Positions 26,200 through 35,253 of a stretch of DNA of 64,000 bases are shown here, piece by piece; position 1 is the stretch's first letter; the number at the start of each line of letters is the position of its first letter. Origin of the DNA: Bradyrhizobium sp. 186 (GTDB lineage: Bacteria > Pseudomonadota > Alphaproteobacteria > Rhizobiales > Xanthobacteraceae); assembly GCF_023101685.1 (NCBI RefSeq), contig NZ_CP082164.1:6386001-6450000 (forward strand), given 5' to 3'. The position numbers and the translations under genes were made by a program. The notes beneath the pieces were generated by a model. That model ran no database searches. It worked only from the letters and a program-made list of their open reading frames with translations, and had not been told where the DNA came from.

Positions 26200-27150
26200 A
26201 TGAAGCACGAAATCCCCCACGAGCCGTCCGACAACGAGGCGCGCAGCCCCGATAATTCGACGCAGAAGCGGTGGCAGCTTGAGCGAGTCGTCGCCGCGCT
26301 CCGCGTCTCCCGGGAGGAGACCCACAGCATCCGCCGGGATGGTGAGGCCCGCCGCGCCCCTTCGCGCGAGGCCCTTCAGATCATCCTGGACAGCCTGACC
26401 GAAGCGCTGTTCCCGCGCCATTATGGCCAGTTCGACCTCGACGGGGAGAATATCGACTATTTCGTCGGAAACCGCCTCAGCATTGCGCTCGACAGCCTGT
26501 GCGACCAGGTCCATCGCGCCGCGATCTTCATCGGCGACGAGCTCACGGCCGGCTTCCGGCGCGACGATGCGATCGAGCTGACGCGCAGGTTCGCGTCACA
26601 GCTTGCCGACGTGCGTGGCCTGATCATCAGTGATCTCCGCGCCGCCTTCGTCGGCGACCCCGCGGCCAGGAACTTCCCCGAGATCCTGATCGGCTATCCC
26701 GGAATGACCGCGATCATCCACCACCGCCTCGCCCACATCCTCCATCAGCTCGGGGCACGGCTGGTCGCGAGGCTGGTCGCCGAGATCGCTCATACGAGGA
26801 CCGGCATCGACATTCATCCCGGCGCCAGCATCGGCTCCGGCTTCTTCATCGATCACGGCACCGGCGTCGTGATCGGCGAGACTGCCATCATCGGCGACAA
26901 CGTCCGCATCTATCAGGCGGTGACGCTCGGGGCACGGCACTTTCCAACCGACGATGAAGGCAGTCTGATCAAGGGCGACGCCCGGCATCCGATCGTCGAG
27001 GACGACGTCGTGATCTATGCCGGCGCGACCATTCTCGGCCGGATCACGATCGGCCGCGGCTCGACGATCGGCGGCAACGTCTGGGTGACCCAGGATGTGC
27101 CGCCGAACAGCATCGTGACGCAGGCTACGGCCCGCAACAAACCCGGCTAG
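26200..27150 (+). CDS. cysE: serine O-acetyltransferase
   Basis: 316-aa enzyme making O-acetylserine, the acceptor for sulfide in cysteine synthesis. An N-terminal helical domain of about 190 residues is followed by the left-handed beta-helix with hexapeptide repeats: GIDIHPGASIGSGFFIDHGT, GVVIGETAIIGDNVRIYQAV, TLGARHFPTD and the end TIGGNVWVTQDVPPNSIV. The catalytic His in DIHPGA and in FIDHGTG is present. The roughly 310-aa size with a long N-terminus fits the SrpH/EpsC branch of CysE. Last gene of the rightward sulfur operon; its stop overlaps the convergent permease gene by 4 bases. Confidence 0.92.
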   Translation: MKHEIPHEPSDNEARSPDNSTQKRWQLERVVAALRVSREETHSIRRDGEARRAPSREALQIILDSLTEALFPRHYGQFDLDGENIDYFVGNRLSIALDSLCDQVHRAAIFIGDELTAGFRRDDAIELTRRFASQLADVRGLIISDLRAAFVGDPAARNFPEILIGYPGMTAIIHHRLAHILHQLGARLVARLVAEIAHTRTGIDIHPGASIGSGFFIDHGTGVVIGETAIIGDNVRIYQAVTLGARHFPTDDEGSLIKGDARHPIVEDDVVIYAGATILGRITIGRGSTIGGNVWVTQDVPPNSIVTQATARNKPG

Positions 27151-28016
27151 GCCGCCACGGGCGCCTTCCAGCGCATCAAGCGACGTTCCAGCGCCTCGAG
27201 GATCGCGTTGAAGACGAGGCCGATCACGGTGATTCCGAGGATGCCGAAATACATCTGCGGGATCAGGAAGCTGTACTGGCTGTTGATGATGAGATAGCCG
27301 AGCCCGGACTTCGCGCCGACCATCTCGGAGGCCACCAGCACCAGCATCGCGGAGGCGCTTGCCAGCCGAATGCCGACGAAGATTGTCGGCAGCGACGCCG
27401 GCAGGATCACCTTCCGGAACAGTTGGCTTGGCGTCGCGCCCATCGTCCGCGCCGACTTGACCAGCAGCGGATCGACCTGCCGGACGGCCGCGATCGTATT
27501 GAGCAGCAGCGGCCAGGCACAGCTATAGACCACCATCGTGACTTTCGAGAGTTCGCCGATGCCAAGCAGCAGGATGAACACAGGCAGCAGCGCCAGCGGC
27601 GCCGTGTTGCGCGCAATCTCGATGGTCTGGTTCAGGAGATCGCCCAGCCGGGCGTACCATCCCGTGAGCAGGCCCAGCGGCACCATCAGAACGACGGCAA
27701 TCAGGAATCCGCTCAGCGCCCGCAGCAGGCTCGCGCCGACGTCGTCATAGAGTTCACCGCTCTGCGCGAGCTGCCAGCCCGCGGCGATCACCTCGGAGAA
27801 CGGCGGCAGAAACGTCACGTCGACCAGACCCAGCCGCGGCGCCGTCTCCCAGACGGTCAGGAACAACAGCAGCAGCAGCGATCGCTGTCCGATGGCGCCG
27901 AACCATCGCGCGAAACCGCCTGTCAGCGCAGTAAGTGCGCCGGCGTGTTGTGCGGCCCGGTCCTTCGGACTTCCCTCGGCCAGCTCCAGCAGCGTCAGCA
28001 TCTCCAGATTAGACAT
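27147..28016 (-). CDS. SsuC/TauC-type ABC transporter permease
   Basis: 289-aa membrane subunit with about six spans; the first is SLLLLLFLTVWETAPRLG. The EAA loop is VKSARTMGATPSQLFRKVIL, continuing PASLPTIFVGIRLA. The start overlaps the ATPase gene by 8 bases. Last gene of the leftward tauD-A-B-C-like operon, with its stop 4 bases into the convergent cysE end. Confidence 0.9.
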   Translation of the reverse strand: MSNLEMLTLLELAEGSPKDRAAQHAGALTALTGGFARWFGAIGQRSLLLLLFLTVWETAPRLGLVDVTFLPPFSEVIAAGWQLAQSGELYDDVGASLLRALSGFLIAVVLMVPLGLLTGWYARLGDLLNQTIEIARNTAPLALLPVFILLLGIGELSKVTMVVYSCAWPLLLNTIAAVRQVDPLLVKSARTMGATPSQLFRKVILPASLPTIFVGIRLASASAMLVLVASEMVGAKSGLGYLIINSQYSFLIPQMYFGILGITVIGLVFNAILEALERRLMRWKAPVAA

Positions 28017-28869
28017 GAGCCAATTCCTTCGCCTTTGCGACGCGCTCGCCTTCAGCTGCGGCTACCTGAGCTCCTTGCGCCTTCAACACCTCGTCGCGCA
28101 GCAAGGACCAGACCTCATGCCGCACATGCCCGAACTGCGGCAACGAGCGGACGTCCTCGGTCTCGCTGTGCAGTTCGTCGGGAATATCGACGATCTGCTT
28201 GATGCGGCCGGGACGCGAGGTCATCACCGCCACGCGCTGGCCAAGGACGACGGCTTCGTCGATGCCATGCGTGATGAACAGGATGGTCTTTCCGGTGCTG
28301 CGCCAGATCTGCAACAGCTCGCCTTGCAGCGTCTCGCGCGTCTGCGCGTCGAGCGCCGCGAACGGCTCGTCCATCAGCAGCACCTCCGGGTCGTAGGCGA
28401 GGCTTCGCGCGATCGCGACGCGCTGCTTCATTCCGCCCGAGAGCTCGTGCGGATACCGGTCGGCAAAGCCGGACAGCCCGACCAGATCGAGATAGTGCAG
28501 CGCCTTCTCCCGCCGCGCCCTGGCCTTCAGGCCGGCGATGTCGAGTCCGAACTCGACATTCTGCGCGGCCGTGCGCCAGGGAAACAGCGCGTATTGCTGG
28601 AACACGATGCCGCGATCACGTGCCGGCCCATTGATGACCTTGCCGTCGAGCAGGACGCGCCCGCTGCTCGGCGCGGTCAGGCCGCCGAGCAGGTCCAGCA
28701 AGGTCGACTTGCCGCAGCCGCTCGGCCCGACCAGCGCCAGGAACTCGCCGGGACGGACATCCAGCGTGATGTCGTCCAGCGCAGTGAAGCGCTGCGCCGG
28801 CCCGCCACCCGGGCCCCGGACCAGGAATTCCTTCCGTACATGCTCGAATCTGATCTTGGCCGTGGTCAT
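28009..28869 (-). CDS. SsuB/TauB-type ABC transporter ATPase
   Basis: 286-aa ATP-binding subunit: Walker A GPSGCGKSTLLDLLGG near residue 49, Q-loop IVFQQYALFPWRT, signature [14 protein letters not shown], Walker B VLLMDEPFAALDAQT, H-loop ITHGIDEAV. It has a C-terminal extension of about 40 residues after the core (DVRSLPQFGHVRHEVW onward), common in nitrate/taurine-type ATPases. Overlaps the binding-protein gene by 4 bases upstream and the permease by 8 bases downstream. Confidence 0.92.
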   Translation of the reverse strand: MTTAKIRFEHVRKEFLVRGPGGGPAQRFTALDDITLDVRPGEFLALVGPSGCGKSTLLDLLGGLTAPSSGRVLLDGKVINGPARDRGIVFQQYALFPWRTAAQNVEFGLDIAGLKARARREKALHYLDLVGLSGFADRYPHELSGGMKQRVAIARSLAYDPEVLLMDEPFAALDAQTRETLQGELLQIWRSTGKTILFITHGIDEAVVLGQRVAVMTSRPGRIKQIVDIPDELHSETEDVRSLPQFGHVRHEVWSLLRDEVLKAQGAQVAAAEGERVAKAKELAHV

Positions 28870-29924
28870 TTGGCCTCCGCGGTCTTGCCGGGACGGAAAT
28901 AGTTGAACGCGTTGGTGTAGAGATCAGACGGCTTGAGCTGATCCGGCTTCAAGAGACCATCCTTGACCAGCCAGTCGACCCACACTTGAAGCTCGACGTC
29001 GCCGATCACGCCGCCCTTGGTCGCAACACCCGTGCTCTTCCAGTACTTGATGGGCGTGGCGTCCTCGTTGCGCTTGCGATCGGCGATGATGCGCTCGAAG
29101 CGGGCGCGAACCTCCTCCGGCGGCGTCGTCTGCGCCCAGGCGATGGCACGGGACACGCCCTCGACCAGCTTGCGCGAGGTGTTGGGATTGTCCTTGATGA
29201 ACTTGTCCCGCAGCACGTAGGACCCGCCGGTGAAGTTTCCGAAGATGTCGGTATCGGCAAACAGCCTGCGGATGCCGCCGCGTTCGAGCGCCTTGTCGCG
29301 CAGCACGCCGTTGAGCGTGGCCACCTCGACCTGCCCCTGCCGCAATACCTGCTCGCCGGTGACGGGCGGGATCGCGACCAGCGTCACCTGCTTCGCCTCC
29401 GCCGGCGTCAGGCCATTGCGCGCCAGATACTCGCGCAGCACGAATTCGAGATGTGCACCGAGCGTGTTGACCGCGACCTTCTTGCCGATCAGGTCCCGCG
29501 CGGTCTTGATCGGGCTGTCTTCCTTCACGTAATAGCCGTTGTAGGTGTTGTCGTCCGATCCGTAATAGCCGACCACCGCCTTGATCGGCGCTTTGGCGGC
29601 GATCAGCTTGATGATCGCGCCATAGAACGCGCCGCCGATGTCGATGTCGCCGGTCACCACCGTCTGGATGTCCTGCGGACCGCTGATGGTGTTGCCGATC
29701 CATTTCAGCTTGAGCGGGGCGAGATAGCCGAGATCGTCGGCCAGTTCGACGAAGGTCACCTGCCCGGCCCAGCCCTGGTAGCGGATCTCGGTCTTTTCGA
29801 GCTGCGGCTCGGCCATGGCGCTGCCGACGAGTCCCGTCAGCCCGAGGGCGGCGATGCCAAGTTGCCGTCCTCTTGCACGCAGACCGGCAACCAGGCGACG
29901 CAACGCAGAGATAGCGTTTGTCAT
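28866..29924 (-). CDS. TauA/SsuA-type substrate-binding protein
   Basis: 352-aa periplasmic binding protein. Signal peptide includes RRLVAGLRARGRQLGIAALG and LTGLVGSAMA, then EPQLEKTEIRYQGWAGQVTF. The mature part shows WIGNTISGPQDIQTVVTGDI, IDIGGAFYGAIIKLIAAK, and DLIGKKVAVNTLGAHLEFVL. AAGGAG 8 bases upstream supports ATG at 29924; a GTG at 29933 is within the ribosome site. It lies 21 bases after the TauD-like gene, making a tauD-A-B-C order, so taurine or another sulfonate is the probable ligand. Confidence 0.88.
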   Translation of the reverse strand: MTNAISALRRLVAGLRARGRQLGIAALGLTGLVGSAMAEPQLEKTEIRYQGWAGQVTFVELADDLGYLAPLKLKWIGNTISGPQDIQTVVTGDIDIGGAFYGAIIKLIAAKAPIKAVVGYYGSDDNTYNGYYVKEDSPIKTARDLIGKKVAVNTLGAHLEFVLREYLARNGLTPAEAKQVTLVAIPPVTGEQVLRQGQVEVATLNGVLRDKALERGGIRRLFADTDIFGNFTGGSYVLRDKFIKDNPNTSRKLVEGVSRAIAWAQTTPPEEVRARFERIIADRKRNEDATPIKYWKSTGVATKGGVIGDVELQVWVDWLVKDGLLKPDQLKPSDLYTNAFNYFRPGKTAEAK

Positions 29925-29945
29925 TGTATTCACTCCTTGCTCGTT

Positions 29946-30872
29946 TCAGGCGGCCTTCGCCTGCGGCTTGTTCGACTTGACGCGGGTGACGCTGTTGCGG
30001 CCGTCGATGCTGACCGGCACCTCGCCGTCGATGGTGGCGCGCCGGACGACGCGGTGCTGGTCGCCGTAATCGTTGACAGCGTAGTGTTGGGTGGCGCGGT
30101 TGTCCCAGATCACCACATCGCCCTGCTGCCAGCTCCAGCGCACCGTGTTCTCGGGCGCGGTGATGTGGGACTGGAACAGGTCAAACAGCTTCTGGCTGTC
30201 ATATTTCGACAGGCCGACGAAGCGCTGGACGAAATTGCCGAGCACCAGCGTCCGTTCTCCGGTCTCGGGATGGACGCGAACGACGGGATGCTCGGTCTCG
30301 TAGATCGTGCCGGTGAAGACCTCCTCGAAGTGCTTCCTATCGGCCTCGCTCGCGCGGGTCTTGACGGCGTAGTCATAGGCGTTGCTGTGCACTGCCCAGA
30401 GTTCGTCCGCGAGCTTGCGCAGCGGCGCCGGCAGATCGAGATAGGACGCTGCCGTGTTCGACCAGATCGTATCGCCGCCGAACTCGGGGATCACGACCCC
30501 GCGCAGCACGGAGATCTTCGGATAGGCGTCGACGAAGGTGACATCGGTGTGCCACTGGTCGGCGCGGCCGCCGCCGCGTCCGGAATCGAGCTCCAGGATC
30601 GACGCCGTTCCCTTGGTCGCGCCAACCGTCGGATGCGGCACCAGCTTGCCAAGCCGATGGGCAAAGCTCTCCTGCTCGGCGTCGTCGAGATGGTTCTGGT
30701 CGCGGAAGAAGACGACCTTGTGCTCGAGCAAAACCTGGTTGATCGCCGCGACCGTCCGGTCCGGGAGATCGCCGGAGAGCTTGATGTTCCTGATTTCGGC
30801 GCCAATACGTGCCGAGCGCTTGACGATGTCCGCGCGCGGAATGACGTTGTCGATGGTGATTGCGTCCGTCAT
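29946..30872 (-). CDS. tauD: TauD-family Fe(II)/2-oxoglutarate dioxygenase
   Basis: 308-aa oxygenase that hydroxylates the carbon next to a sulfonate, releasing sulfite and an aldehyde. The metal triad is visible as WHTDVTF (His, Asp) and the distal His in THYA-like NRATQHYAVNDYGDQHRVVRR; the Arg residues that bind 2-oxoglutarate follow in VVRRAT. Other family features: VFFRDQNHLDDAEQESFAHR near residue 55 and LGNFVQRFVGLS. GGGGAAG upstream supports ATG at 30872. First gene of a leftward transporter operon. Substrate (taurine or another alkyl sulfonate/sulfate ester) is inferred. Confidence 0.9.
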   Translation of the reverse strand: MTDAITIDNVIPRADIVKRSARIGAEIRNIKLSGDLPDRTVAAINQVLLEHKVVFFRDQNHLDDAEQESFAHRLGKLVPHPTVGATKGTASILELDSGRGGGRADQWHTDVTFVDAYPKISVLRGVVIPEFGGDTIWSNTAASYLDLPAPLRKLADELWAVHSNAYDYAVKTRASEADRKHFEEVFTGTIYETEHPVVRVHPETGERTLVLGNFVQRFVGLSKYDSQKLFDLFQSHITAPENTVRWSWQQGDVVIWDNRATQHYAVNDYGDQHRVVRRATIDGEVPVSIDGRNSVTRVKSNKPQAKAA

Positions 30873-31172
30873 GTCATCTTCCCCAAGACCGCGATCGATT
30901 TTTGGACAAGGCTCCGCCATTCGCCGATCGCTGACGCGACGGCGGAGAAAAACACAGTGATGTTGCGATCGATCCTCTTGCGGGATTGCCGTCTGCACTG
31001 GCGGCAATCGCGTCTGGCGGGATCTTTCCGTAGAGGCTGCATCAATGCGGCCTCTTGTTCAGTCACACGATGTTAACTCAAGGGCTCCGGAAATAGCTTC
31101 CAAAGTTCAAGGCAAGTACGAAACAGACGCGTCCGCTGTCATGGCGTGTCCGGTTGTTATTTGCGCTCTCCT
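30873..31172. promoter_or_regulatory. intergenic region upstream of tauD
   Basis: 300 bases between the tauD start and the stop of the FAD monooxygenase gene, both leftward. No gene is seen. It should hold the tauD operon promoter; I see no strong palindrome. Confidence 0.4.
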
Positions 31173-32612
31173 CTATTCTGCTGCGACTGTGCTCGGCGAA
31201 CGCCAGACGGCCGACGCATATAGCGCGGGCTCGAAATCATCGGCGATCTGTCCATTGATCCGCGCCTCATGCGCCGGAAGGTCGTCATGGAATAGATCCC
31301 TGCTGATCCGCGCGACGACGCCCGGGATATCGCGCCTGAAGCTCGGGACGTCTCCAATCGGCAAGCCGAAGCTCACGAACGCCGCGGGGTTGAAGACGTG
31401 GATGTTGCGGAGATAGGGCGCGCGGCCGGGCGCTTTCTCCAGGAATTCGTGCCCCGACCCGAGATAGGGATGTGCGCCCAGCGTTTCGTCCTGCTCGTCC
31501 GCAGAAGGCGATAAGCGGTCGCGCCACAACAGGATCTTGTCGGAGAAGGCGGCCAGCTCCGGCGTCTTTGCGAGATCGACCTGATAACCCGTACCGGCGA
31601 TGACGAAATCGAATGCGATATCGCCATGCGACGTGGTTGCAAGTAGCCGCCGCCCGAACGGCTTGGCCGACGTCCACGGCGCCGCCAGATGAAGGTGGAA
31701 ATTCGGGAACCTGACGGCGCGCCCGACCGCATCAGGCGGCGGCGTGGATCCGGCACGGCGGAAACGGATGGCCTGATGCCAGCGAAGAGCGTCCGGCAAC
31801 GATCCGTAATTGTCGTAAGCTCCCGGATAGCCGCGCGTCCTGATCACCGGCTCCGAGGCGAGCCTGTCGCGCCGCGCGAAGAGATGCACCTCCCTCGCCC
31901 CGGCTTCGAGCGCCACCGCCGCGGCGTCGAATGCAGAGGCCGCGCTGCCCAGCACCGCGACTGACCTGTCGCGCAGCTTCTCGAAATCGATCGCTTCCAG
32001 CGTATGAGCGTAAAGCTCCTTTGGCAGATTGCGCGAGAGCACGTCGGGAACGGACGGACCGCCGTTACTGGGGAATCCACTGGCAAGAATGACCTTGCGG
32101 GCCGTTTCCGTTCGCGCTTCGCCGGCCACGTCGAGATGAAGCCGCAGATGGTCATCGGCCGGCTCGACACGGAGAAGCCGCGTCCGATAGCGCACGTCGA
32201 TACGAAGCGTGCTGCGATACCAATCGAGGTAGGCGGCCCAATCCACCCGGGCAATACGATCGATCGCTTCATATGCGGCGGCGCCGTGGCGGGCTTCATA
32301 CCAGGCCTGGAAACTCAGTCCGGTCAAACCGAGTTCAGGCCCCAGCAACCCTTTCGGCGTACGCAGCTTGTTCATGCGCGCGCTGCTCAACCAGGGACCA
32401 GACGAAGCAGCGTCGCCGGCGGCATCGATCACCGTGACCTTGCCGATGCCGGCACGACGCAACGCAACGGCGAAGGCGCTTCCGGATTGCCCGCCGCCGA
32501 TGATGGCGACGTTGTGATCAATCCCCTGACGATCCGGGATCCAGTTCTGCGGATCTGGACCAATCAGACGCATGGTCTCGCGAGCCGCGGTGTCGATATC
32601 GGACTGAAACAT
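31173..32612 (-). CDS. FAD/NAD(P)-dependent monooxygenase (flavin-containing monooxygenase-like)
   Basis: 479-aa flavoprotein. An FAD Rossmann motif lies near residues 33-50 (HNVAIIGGGQSGSAFAVALR) and a second dinucleotide site in SVAVLGSAASAFDAAAVALE near residue 215. LASGFPSNGGPSVP and VIAGTGYQVDLAKTPEL are typical of the FMO/lysine-N-monooxygenase superfamily. No signal peptide. Start ATG at 32612 was preferred to 32648. It stands alone, leftward, and diverges from the methyltransferase operon. Oxidation of a sulfur or nitrogen centre is the usual chemistry of the family; the substrate is unknown. Confidence 0.78.
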   Translation of the reverse strand: MFQSDIDTAARETMRLIGPDPQNWIPDRQGIDHNVAIIGGGQSGSAFAVALRRAGIGKVTVIDAAGDAASSGPWLSSARMNKLRTPKGLLGPELGLTGLSFQAWYEARHGAAAYEAIDRIARVDWAAYLDWYRSTLRIDVRYRTRLLRVEPADDHLRLHLDVAGEARTETARKVILASGFPSNGGPSVPDVLSRNLPKELYAHTLEAIDFEKLRDRSVAVLGSAASAFDAAAVALEAGAREVHLFARRDRLASEPVIRTRGYPGAYDNYGSLPDALRWHQAIRFRRAGSTPPPDAVGRAVRFPNFHLHLAAPWTSAKPFGRRLLATTSHGDIAFDFVIAGTGYQVDLAKTPELAAFSDKILLWRDRLSPSADEQDETLGAHPYLGSGHEFLEKAPGRAPYLRNIHVFNPAAFVSFGLPIGDVPSFRRDIPGVVARISRDLFHDDLPAHEARINGQIADDFEPALYASAVWRSPSTVAAE

Positions 32613-32985
32613 GTTGCACCCGGATTTGTCAGGATCAGATGCGATCAAATCGTAGAAGCGAACGACACTCAGTCAATGAAATGGAATCGGTCTTGTTTAG
32701 CCACCCGGACAACGAACCCATCGCGAGGTTACAACGCGTTGAAAGATTTGCGTCGATAGCGCGGCATAGCCATCGAACAGGGTGAAACGTTCGGCGTGCG
32801 TAGCGCTTTCGGATTAAGACGATCAGCTCGCGACATCATCTATTTCGCGCACTCCTGCCGCTAGATTCATGCTCGCATCGAACCGAACAACGCAAATCCA
32901 TTTCATCGACATTTCTCTCCCTGACAACATAGAGTTTATCTTGATCAAGCCACCTCGACGGCCCTTTGAGATTTTGGACAACACG
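32613..32985. promoter_or_regulatory. divergent intergenic region, no gene
   Basis: About 370 bases between the FAD monooxygenase and the methyltransferase genes. An open frame enters the methyltransferase from 32869, but its codons look non-coding. No RNA gene or strong repeat is seen. Confidence 0.35.
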
Positions 32986-33822
32986 ATGTCGACCCCCAGC
33001 GTCATCAGCCTCGAACGGGACACGCCCGAGCTTGCTCGCACCTACGAGCAGGCCGGTATCCTCCAGTTTCACCACGGCAAATTCCTCGTCGGTCCTCTGG
33101 CGTTGAAGTCCGGGGATCGCGTGCTCGATATCGGCGCGGGCACTGGCCGGCTCACCGAATTCGTCGCGAAACTCGTCGGCCCTGACGGCCGCGTGATCGG
33201 CATCGATCCGCTCGAAAACCGTATCGCTATCGCGCGCCTCCGCGCGTCGAAGACGCTGAGCTTCGATGTCGGCCGCGCCGAGGACCTTTCGCGCTTTGGG
33301 TCCGGCGAATTCGATGCCGTGTACCTCAACAGCGTCTTCCACTGGATCGCGGACAAGCAGCGCGCGTTGCACGAGATTCGCCGCGTCCTCAAGCCGGGAG
33401 GCCGGGTCGGGTTGAACGTTCAGGACCCGACCAAACCTCACGAGTCGCGGACCTTGCTTCGCCAGGCAATCGAACAGGCCGGATTCGGCGAACGAAGCGG
33501 CGAGTCGCACCGTGTGCTCGGAGCAACCGACGTCGAGCTCAAGGCGCTATTCGCCGAAACCGCTTTCGTTGATTACCGGAGCGACCTGCGATCACTCGTC
33601 GATTTGCACGGCGACGTGAGTTCGGTGCTCGGATGGTCCGAAGCCAGCGCATTCGGCAACTTCCTCGGCGACTTTTCCCCGGAGGAACGGGAAGCGATCG
33701 ACGCCGCCTTCGCTGCGCTGGTCGAGGCGAAGCGCACGCCGGAGGGCCTCCGCCTGGAGCGATATCTGCGATTCGCGTTCGCGCGAAAGCCGGAGTCGCA
33801 AAATATCCCGTCCGTTTCCTAG
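32986..33822 (+). CDS. class I SAM-dependent methyltransferase
   Basis: 278-aa methyltransferase. SAM motif I is VLDIGAGTGRLTEFVA near residues 48-63, motif II VIGIDPLENRIAIA, a motif IV region FDAVYLNSVFHWIADKQRAL, and RRVLKPGGRVGLNVQDP. It belongs to the UbiE/Methyltransf_11-like group. ATG at 32986 is preferred to 32869. The LLM monooxygenase gene starts 41 bases after its stop and a MetQ-like gene follows, so it is probably co-transcribed with sulfur genes. It could methylate a thiol or metalloid, but the acceptor cannot be read from the sequence. Confidence 0.85.
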   Translation: MSTPSVISLERDTPELARTYEQAGILQFHHGKFLVGPLALKSGDRVLDIGAGTGRLTEFVAKLVGPDGRVIGIDPLENRIAIARLRASKTLSFDVGRAEDLSRFGSGEFDAVYLNSVFHWIADKQRALHEIRRVLKPGGRVGLNVQDPTKPHESRTLLRQAIEQAGFGERSGESHRVLGATDVELKALFAETAFVDYRSDLRSLVDLHGDVSSVLGWSEASAFGNFLGDFSPEEREAIDAAFAALVEAKRTPEGLRLERYLRFAFARKPESQNIPSVS

Positions 33823-33863
33823 TCGCCGCGTCACCCCGGCAATCGCACCTGGATATTCGAATC

Positions 33864-35207
33864 ATGGGCAACCAACGGCAGCTTGTTCTCAATCTCTTCA
33901 TTTATCCGGGCGGCCACCACGAAGCCGCCTGGCGCTACAAGGGGTCCGAGGCGGACCGCATTCTCGACATCACCTATTACCAGGAGCTGGCGCAGCGTGC
34001 CGAGGCGAGTAAGTTCGACGCCATCTTCTTTGCTGACGGGCCGGCGCTGGCTGATAATGTCCGTTACGCCCAGCGTTTTCGTTTCGAGCCAATTACGTGG
34101 CTCGCGGCGATCGCGGCGGTGACCACGCGCATCGGCCTGATCGCGACGGCGTCGACGACCTATACCAAGCCTTACAATCTGGCGCGACTGTTTGCCTCGC
34201 TCGATCACCTCAGCCGGGGCCGCGCCGGCTGGAACATCGTCACCACCAGCGCGCCCCAGGCCGCGCAGAATTTTGGGCTGCCCGAGCATCCGCCTCACCA
34301 CGAGCGCTACGAGCGCGCCCGCGAATATCTCGACGTCATCTCGCGGCTCTGGGACAGCTGGGAGGACGACGCGCTGGTCAACGACCCCGTTTCCGGCATC
34401 TTCGCCGATACCAGCAAGATCCACACGCTCGACCATGTCGGCAAGCACTTTCGCGTTCGTGGCCCGCTGAACATCTCGCGCACGCCGCAGGGTCGGCCGG
34501 TCTACGTACAGGCCGGCGCCTCCGACGACGGCCGCGCCTTCGCCGCCCGGTTCGCGGAGGCAATCTTCACGGCGCATCAGACACTGGAGTCGGCAACGGC
34601 GTTCTATGCCGACATCAAGCGCCAGGCCCGCACCTTCGACCGCGGTCCCGACGAGATCAAGATCCTGCCCGGAATCAGTCCCTTCATCGGCAGCACGCAA
34701 GCCGAAGCGGACCGCCTCCAGGATGAGTTCAACGAGCTGATCCAGCCCGAATATTCGCTGACCCAACTGCGCCAGATGATCGGTGTCGATCTCACCGGCT
34801 ACGATCTCGACGGTCCCGTCCCGCGCCACCTCATCGACACAGCGAGCGCGCGCGGTGTCGCCAGCCGCTTCAAGCTGGTTGTCGACATCGTCGATCGCGA
34901 GAAGCCGACCATTCGCCAGCTGGTACAGCGGCTCGCCGGCGCGCGCGGCCACTGGGTGATTGCCGGCACGCCGGAAAAGATCGCCGACAACATCCAGACC
35001 TGGTTCGAAGGCGGCGCCGCCGACGGCTTCAATGTCATGCCGCCGTGGTTGCCTGGCGGCTTCGATGTCTTTGCCGAGCAGGTCGTCCCGATCCTGCGCA
35101 AGCGCGGCCTGTTCCGCGAGGATTACACCGGCACGACCTTGCGTGAGCATTACGGCCTGACGCGTCTCGCCAGCATCTATTCCAGCGCGGCCAAGGCGAT
35201 CGCCTGA
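33864..35207 (+). CDS. NtaA/SnaA/DszA-type FMN-dependent monooxygenase (LLM class)
   Basis: 447-aa reduced-flavin monooxygenase. The N-terminus is MGNQRQLVLNLFIYPGGHHE, followed by IGLIATASTTYTKPYNLARL, FASLDHLSRGRAGWNIVTTS, QNFGLPEHPPHHERY, YVQAGASDDGRAFAARFAEA and a C-terminal GGAADGFNVMPPWLPGG. It is very like the 18933-20273 product. ATG at 33864 fits the family start; the frame runs open to 33633 inside the methyltransferase gene. It sits between the methyltransferase and the MetQ-like gene, 46 bases before the latter. Confidence 0.88.
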   Translation: MGNQRQLVLNLFIYPGGHHEAAWRYKGSEADRILDITYYQELAQRAEASKFDAIFFADGPALADNVRYAQRFRFEPITWLAAIAAVTTRIGLIATASTTYTKPYNLARLFASLDHLSRGRAGWNIVTTSAPQAAQNFGLPEHPPHHERYERAREYLDVISRLWDSWEDDALVNDPVSGIFADTSKIHTLDHVGKHFRVRGPLNISRTPQGRPVYVQAGASDDGRAFAARFAEAIFTAHQTLESATAFYADIKRQARTFDRGPDEIKILPGISPFIGSTQAEADRLQDEFNELIQPEYSLTQLRQMIGVDLTGYDLDGPVPRHLIDTASARGVASRFKLVVDIVDREKPTIRQLVQRLAGARGHWVIAGTPEKIADNIQTWFEGGAADGFNVMPPWLPGGFDVFAEQVVPILRKRGLFREDYTGTTLREHYGLTRLASIYSSAAKAIA

Positions 35208-35253
35208 TACCGCCCTCCGCACTCATATCCCAATTCGAGATCAGTAAGCAGAC

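Noticed and set aside
28986..31076. A 696-codon open frame on the plus strand
   Set aside because: It lies antisense to the TauA-like and tauD genes, which carry clear motifs; long antisense frames are expected in high-GC DNA.
33831..35222. A 463-codon open frame on the minus strand
   Set aside because: Antisense shadow of the LLM monooxygenase at 33864-35207; its own composition is Arg/Asp/Val rich with no family pattern.
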